Shown here piece by piece: positions 6,762 to 8,751 of a stretch of 8,751 bases of DNA; position 1 is the first letter of the stretch, and the number at the start of each line of letters is the position of its first letter. The notes below the pieces were generated by a model that saw only the letters and a list, made by a program, of their open reading frames with translations, was not told the origin of the DNA and searched no databases. A program made the translations under genes and the position numbers. Origin of the DNA: Actinomycetota bacterium (GTDB taxonomy: Bacteria; Actinomycetota; Thermoleophilia; Solirubrobacterales; Solirubrobacteraceae). The stretch covers positions 1 to 8,751 of the forward strand of contig VAXS01000143.1 of assembly GCA_005883255.1 (NCBI GenBank), given 5' to 3'.

Positions 6762-7690
6762 TGTGCGCCGCGATGGCGCTGCGCGCCGTGGCCTGGCACC
6801 AGATCCTGCGCGCCGCCCTTCCGGGCGTGAAGGTCAAGCGGCGCGACGCCGCGCAGGGAACGTTCATCGGGGTGCTGATGTCGGCCACCCTGCCGGCGCG
6901 CCTGGGCGAGCCCTCGCGCGCGCTGATCGTGGCCCGGCGCCTGGGTCGGGCCCGCGAGACGCTGCCGGTGGTGCTGGGGACGATCGTCTCCCAGACGCTG
7001 CTGAACCTGGTCGCGCTGACGATCCTGGGCGGCGTGATGTTTGCCACCATCGGCCTGTTCCACGGGCACGAGGGCGCGCTGCTGGCGGCGACCGTGGCGC
7101 CGTTCGCGGTGCTGGCCGGGGTGCTGGCCGGGCCGGCCCTGCTGCGGCGCGGACGCTGGGACCGCGCCCCCCGGGCCGCGGTGTTGCGGCGTCTCCAGCG
7201 CTGGCTGGCGCAGGTCCGGGGCGCGCTGGACGGCGTGCGCCGGGGCCTGGTGGTCTTCCGCAACCCGCGCTTCGCGGCCACGGCCACGCTCGGGCAGCTG
7301 GCGGCCTGGGGGCTGCAGTTGGTCTCGTGCTACGTGCTGCTGGTGGCGCTGGGCCTGGACCAGCGAGCGGGGATCGGGGCGGCCGCCGCGGTGTTGTTCG
7401 CGGTCAACGTCACGGCCGTGCTCCCGGCCACGCCGTCGAACCTCGGCGTCTTCCAGGCGGCGTGCGTGGCGGTGCTCAGCGGCGCCTACCACGTCTCCTC
7501 GGTCGACGCCCTCGGCTACGGGATCATCCTGCAGGCGGTCGAGGTGACCACCGCCGTGGTCATGGGCATGCCGGCGCTGGTCAAGGAGGGCCTGTCCTGG
7601 CGGGACGTCCGCCTGCGCGCGCTGGCGGGCTCGCCGGTGCGCCTGCCCGCCCGCGCGACCAGCCGGCGCGAGCTCGAGCTCGAGGCCTAG
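6608..7690 (+). CDS. YbhN/AglD2-family (LPG synthase transmembrane-like, 'flippase-like') integral membrane protein
   Basis: A 360-residue polytopic membrane protein. It shows the family's N-terminal pattern: a first helix (8-26), an amphipathic ALQRIGLGNIGQTLLSSSP stretch, a second helix (43-62), and LRAVAWHQILRAALPG. RLGEPSRALIVARRLG (98-113) and LPATPSNLGVFQAAC (272-286) match the family's conserved loops. Further helices lie near 120-143, 158-176, 228-249, 256-273 and 303-323. There is no C-terminal aminoacyl-transferase domain, so lysyl-PG synthesis is unlikely; such stand-alone domains are usually called flippase-like. The start is a GTG at 6608 with GGAGG at 6587-6591, a spacing (16 bases) longer than ideal. 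An ATG at 6761, exactly at the glycosyltransferase frame's TGA, would delete the first family helix and is not favoured. It is the last gene of the operon and may move or present the product of the glycosyltransferase; that is inference. Confidence 0.83.
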   Translation: MLSLLRRTGLALASILGLVLGVLALQRIGLGNIGQTLLSSSPTWILVGLGLMCAAMALRAVAWHQILRAALPGVKVKRRDAAQGTFIGVLMSATLPARLGEPSRALIVARRLGRARETLPVVLGTIVSQTLLNLVALTILGGVMFATIGLFHGHEGALLAATVAPFAVLAGVLAGPALLRRGRWDRAPRAAVLRRLQRWLAQVRGALDGVRRGLVVFRNPRFAATATLGQLAAWGLQLVSCYVLLVALGLDQRAGIGAAAAVLFAVNVTAVLPATPSNLGVFQAACVAVLSGAYHVSSVDALGYGIILQAVEVTTAVVMGMPALVKEGLSWRDVRLRALAGSPVRLPARATSRRELELEA

Positions 7691-8526
7691 GCGCCGAACG
7701 AGGCCGTGCGGACGCGGCCTCCCGTCCACACGCCGCCGTGGCCCCACTCGCGGCCGGCCCGGGCGGGCGCCACCTCCGGCGCGGGCGGCTCGAGCGCGCG
7801 GCGCCGCGCCTCGGCGCGCGCCTCCCGCAGCTCCACGACGCGCCCGACCAGCCGGTCGCGCACCTCCTCCAGCTCGGCCGCGGTGAGGATCCGGCCGGCG
7901 GGCAGCCGGGGCGGCTCGGTCGCGGGGGCGAGGGGCTCGAGGTACCCGAGCTCGCCCTCGAGCTCCGCGATCTCCTGGCGCAGCCGCCGCCGGCGCGCGC
8001 GCTCGCCCTGGGGCGCCGCGGGCGTCTCCGGCTCGCCGGCGCCCCCGGCCCGGCGAGTTGCTGGCGGGCGCTGAGCGCCGGTCGGCTCGCCGCCGGCGTC
8101 GTCCGGTTCGCCCTTCGCCCGCCCGCGGCGCTCCGCCGACCCGGGGCCCGCGTCCCGCGGCCCCCAGCCGCCGGCGACGAACAGCGCCGCGGCCAGCTCC
8201 CGCGGATCTACGCCGGCGCTCGATGCTTCCGCCGCCGCCGCGGTCAGGACCCGATCGAGCTCCGCCCGCTCGGCGGCGCCGGCGGCCACGAACGTGCCCC
8301 GGCCATGCTGCGAGGTCACCAGCCCCTCGTCCTCGAGCCGCGAGTAGACGGCGCGCACGGTGTTGACGTGGACGCCCGCCTGCTCGGCGAGCTCCCGCAC
8401 TCCCGGCAGCCGGGTCCCCGGCGCCAGCCGGCCCGTGCGGATGAGCGTCCGCAGCGTCCAGCCGAGCTGGGTCCCGAGCGGGACCTCGCTGTCGCGGTCC
8501 ACGGAGAGGTCGATCTGCGCCGCCAT
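7687..8526 (-). CDS. GntR-family transcriptional regulator (YtrA-like) with coiled-coil C-terminal extension
   Basis: A 279-residue DNA-binding protein. Residues 10-80 are a GntR winged helix-turn-helix: VPLGTQLGWTLRTLIRTGRL, then PGTRLPGVRELAEQAGVHV (36-54), NTVRAVYSRLEDEGLV (55-70) as recognition helix, and the wing QHGRGTFV (73-80). A short helical block (86-120, with GVDPRELAAALFVAGGW) resembles the two-helix dimer domain of small YtrA-type regulators, which normally stop there. This one continues with a charged, Pro/Gly-rich linker (121-175). A predicted coiled coil follows (RRRRLRQEIAELEGELGYLE, 178-197), then a second helical block (TAAELEEVRDRLVGRVVELREARAEARRR, 215-243) and a Gly/Trp-rich end. 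No effector-binding FadR or UTRA domain is seen. The ATG at 8526 has no Shine-Dalgarno; a weak TACCCT (8542 down to 8537) could act as -10 with a very short leader. Divergence from an MlaE-type gene across an inverted repeat points to local control. Confidence 0.88.
   Translation of the reverse strand: MAAQIDLSVDRDSEVPLGTQLGWTLRTLIRTGRLAPGTRLPGVRELAEQAGVHVNTVRAVYSRLEDEGLVTSQHGRGTFVAAGAAERAELDRVLTAAAAEASSAGVDPRELAAALFVAGGWGPRDAGPGSAERRGRAKGEPDDAGGEPTGAQRPPATRRAGGAGEPETPAAPQGERARRRRLRQEIAELEGELGYLEPLAPATEPPRLPAGRILTAAELEEVRDRLVGRVVELREARAEARRRALEPPAPEVAPARAGREWGHGGVWTGGRVRTASFGA
7700..7721 (+). terminator. Candidate hairpin terminator of the plus-strand operon
   Basis: Ten bases after the TAG of the flippase-like gene, GAGGCCGTG and CGCGGCCTC form a nine-pair stem (one G-T wobble) around the four-base loop CGGA. 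No T-run follows on the plus strand, so it is not a classical intrinsic terminator, though actinobacterial hairpins often lack one. It lies inside the 3' end of the convergent GntR gene and no other terminator candidate is seen there. Confidence 0.4.
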
Positions 8527-8559
8527 CTGTGCCAGTAGGGTAGCACTTAGTGGAGACGC

Positions 8560-8589
8560 TTGACTAGCACACCTCGGAGCGGGTATGTT
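8560..8589 (+). promoter_or_regulatory. Sigma-70-like promoter of the MlaE-type gene
   Basis: TTGACT (8560-8565) and TATGTT (8584-8589), 18 bases apart, form a good housekeeping-type promoter in otherwise GC-rich DNA. Transcription would start near 8596, leaving a leader of about 40 bases before the GTG at 8635. Both boxes are touched or flanked by the arms of an inverted repeat, as expected of a repressed promoter. Confidence 0.6.
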
Positions 8590-8601
8590 CTAGTGTGCTA
8601 G
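8564..8601. promoter_or_regulatory. Inverted-repeat operator, probable binding site of the divergent GntR protein
   Basis: CTAGCACAC (8564-8572) and its exact reverse complement GTGTGCTAG (8593-8601) lie about 29 bases apart centre to centre, close to three helical turns. The left arm overlaps the -35 box, and the right arm covers the expected start of transcription. The right arm is itself part of a compact palindrome, TCTAG-TGTG-CTAGA (8589-8602). The core TAGCAC recurs a third time at 8541-8546, nearer the GntR start, within GTAGCACTTAGTG. The placement fits repression of the MlaE-type promoter with autoregulation; binding by this GntR is inferred from adjacency. Confidence 0.6.
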
Positions 8602-8624
8602 AGCAAGGGAACCCGGCAGGGCAG

Positions 8625-8629
8625 GGAGG
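8625..8629 (+). promoter_or_regulatory. Strong Shine-Dalgarno that fixes the GTG start at 8635
   Basis: GGAGG, within GGGAGGAAGCA, ends five bases before the GTG at 8635. It is the best ribosome site in the window and decides the start of a gene that has no ATG until its 23rd codon. Confidence 0.75.
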
Positions 8630-8634
8630 AAGCA

Positions 8635-8751
8635 GTGGTTCGTAGCGTCGCTGATCGGGCGTTTCTTCCGACGAAGAATTTGCTCGAGGAGGTCGGGGAC
8701 ATGATGATCCTGACCGGGAAGACGGTGGTGAGCGCGTTGCGGCCGCCGTAT
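8635..8751 (+). CDS. MlaE/YrbE-type ABC transporter permease (partial, N-terminal 39 residues)
   Basis: Only 39 codons are in the window, in frame to the right edge. After a short start (MVRSVADRAFLPTKN) the protein reads LLEEVGDMMILTGKTVVSALRPPY. The pattern of an acidic/Gly-Asp-Met helix start, a Leu-Thr-Gly-Lys/Arg turn and a closing ALRPP is what the N-terminus of MlaE/YrbE permeases of actinobacterial MCE lipid-import systems looks like. Such permeases sit in the inner membrane with an MlaF-type ATPase and MCE-domain substrate-binding proteins, usually encoded just downstream. The GTG start is set by GGAGG at 8625-8629. The identification rests on a short segment, so it is probable rather than certain. 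Confidence 0.68.
   Translation, partial: MVRSVADRAFLPTKNLLEEVGDMMILTGKTVVSALRPPY

Noticed and set aside
6759..6763. TGATG junction suggesting the flippase-like gene starts at the ATG at 6761
   Set aside because: Starting there would remove the first family helix and the conserved amphipathic segment encoded from 6608. The neat overlap is most likely coincidence.
7670..7681. Perfect 12-base palindrome GAGCTCGAGCTC
   Set aside because: It encodes ELEL at the end of the flippase-like protein and is easily explained by codon use; no promoter or partner site lies nearby.
6076..8538. Very long plus-strand open frame spanning the transferase end, the flippase-like gene and the GntR gene
   Set aside because: It lacks stops only because of the high GC content. 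It crosses three supported genes in the wrong frame or strand and shows no domain.

Overview
The window is GC-rich, almost wholly coding DNA that reads as an actinobacterial chromosome. My best guess is the Thermoleophilia/Solirubrobacterales side of the phylum. This rests on overall character: very high GC at third codon positions, tightly overlapping genes, a PimA-like mannosyltransferase, an MCE/Mla-type permease and a ChdC (HemQ)-type haem enzyme. No rRNA, tRNA, CRISPR array, insertion sequence or phage gene is visible. Only two spaces between genes are longer than a few bases (1242-1297 and 8527-8634), and both look regulatory.

Left arm (1-1241, minus strand): a ChdC/HemQ coproheme decarboxylase is followed, with a 4-base ATGA overlap, by a thioredoxin-reductase-like ferredoxin-NADP+ reductase that runs off the left edge.

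Centre (1298-7690, plus strand): a four-gene run with each junction overlapping. First come two tandem paralogous membrane proteins of about 700 residues. Each has a signal peptide, an extracytoplasmic domain resembling the alkaline phosphatase superfamily, and about ten membrane helices carrying conserved polar motifs (ARFYG..NELEP, GADVGG, NDSGP). Next is a GT4 glycosyltransferase close to PimA, then a YbhN/AglD2-type (LPG synthase-like, 'flippase-like') membrane protein. Together they suggest an uncharacterised lipid- or glycolipid-modifying pathway: a cytoplasmic glycosyltransferase, a membrane carrier or flippase-like protein, and two membrane proteins with outward-facing phosphatase-like domains. 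The glycosyltransferase/flippase junction is abnormal. The glycosyltransferase frame has no stop where the family should end and runs about 150 bases into the next gene.

Right arm (7687-8751): a GntR-family regulator with an unusual long coiled-coil extension lies on the minus strand, convergent with the operon, and shares a palindromic CTAG as both stop codons. Divergent from it, behind a recognisable promoter, is the start of an MlaE/YrbE-type ABC permease cut by the window edge. That promoter is covered by a perfect 9-base inverted repeat and a third copy of its core (TAGCAC). The GntR protein therefore probably controls an MCE/Mla lipid-transport operon and possibly itself.

The left and centre arms diverge from one short AT-rich island (1281-1290) that reads as a -10 element on both strands.
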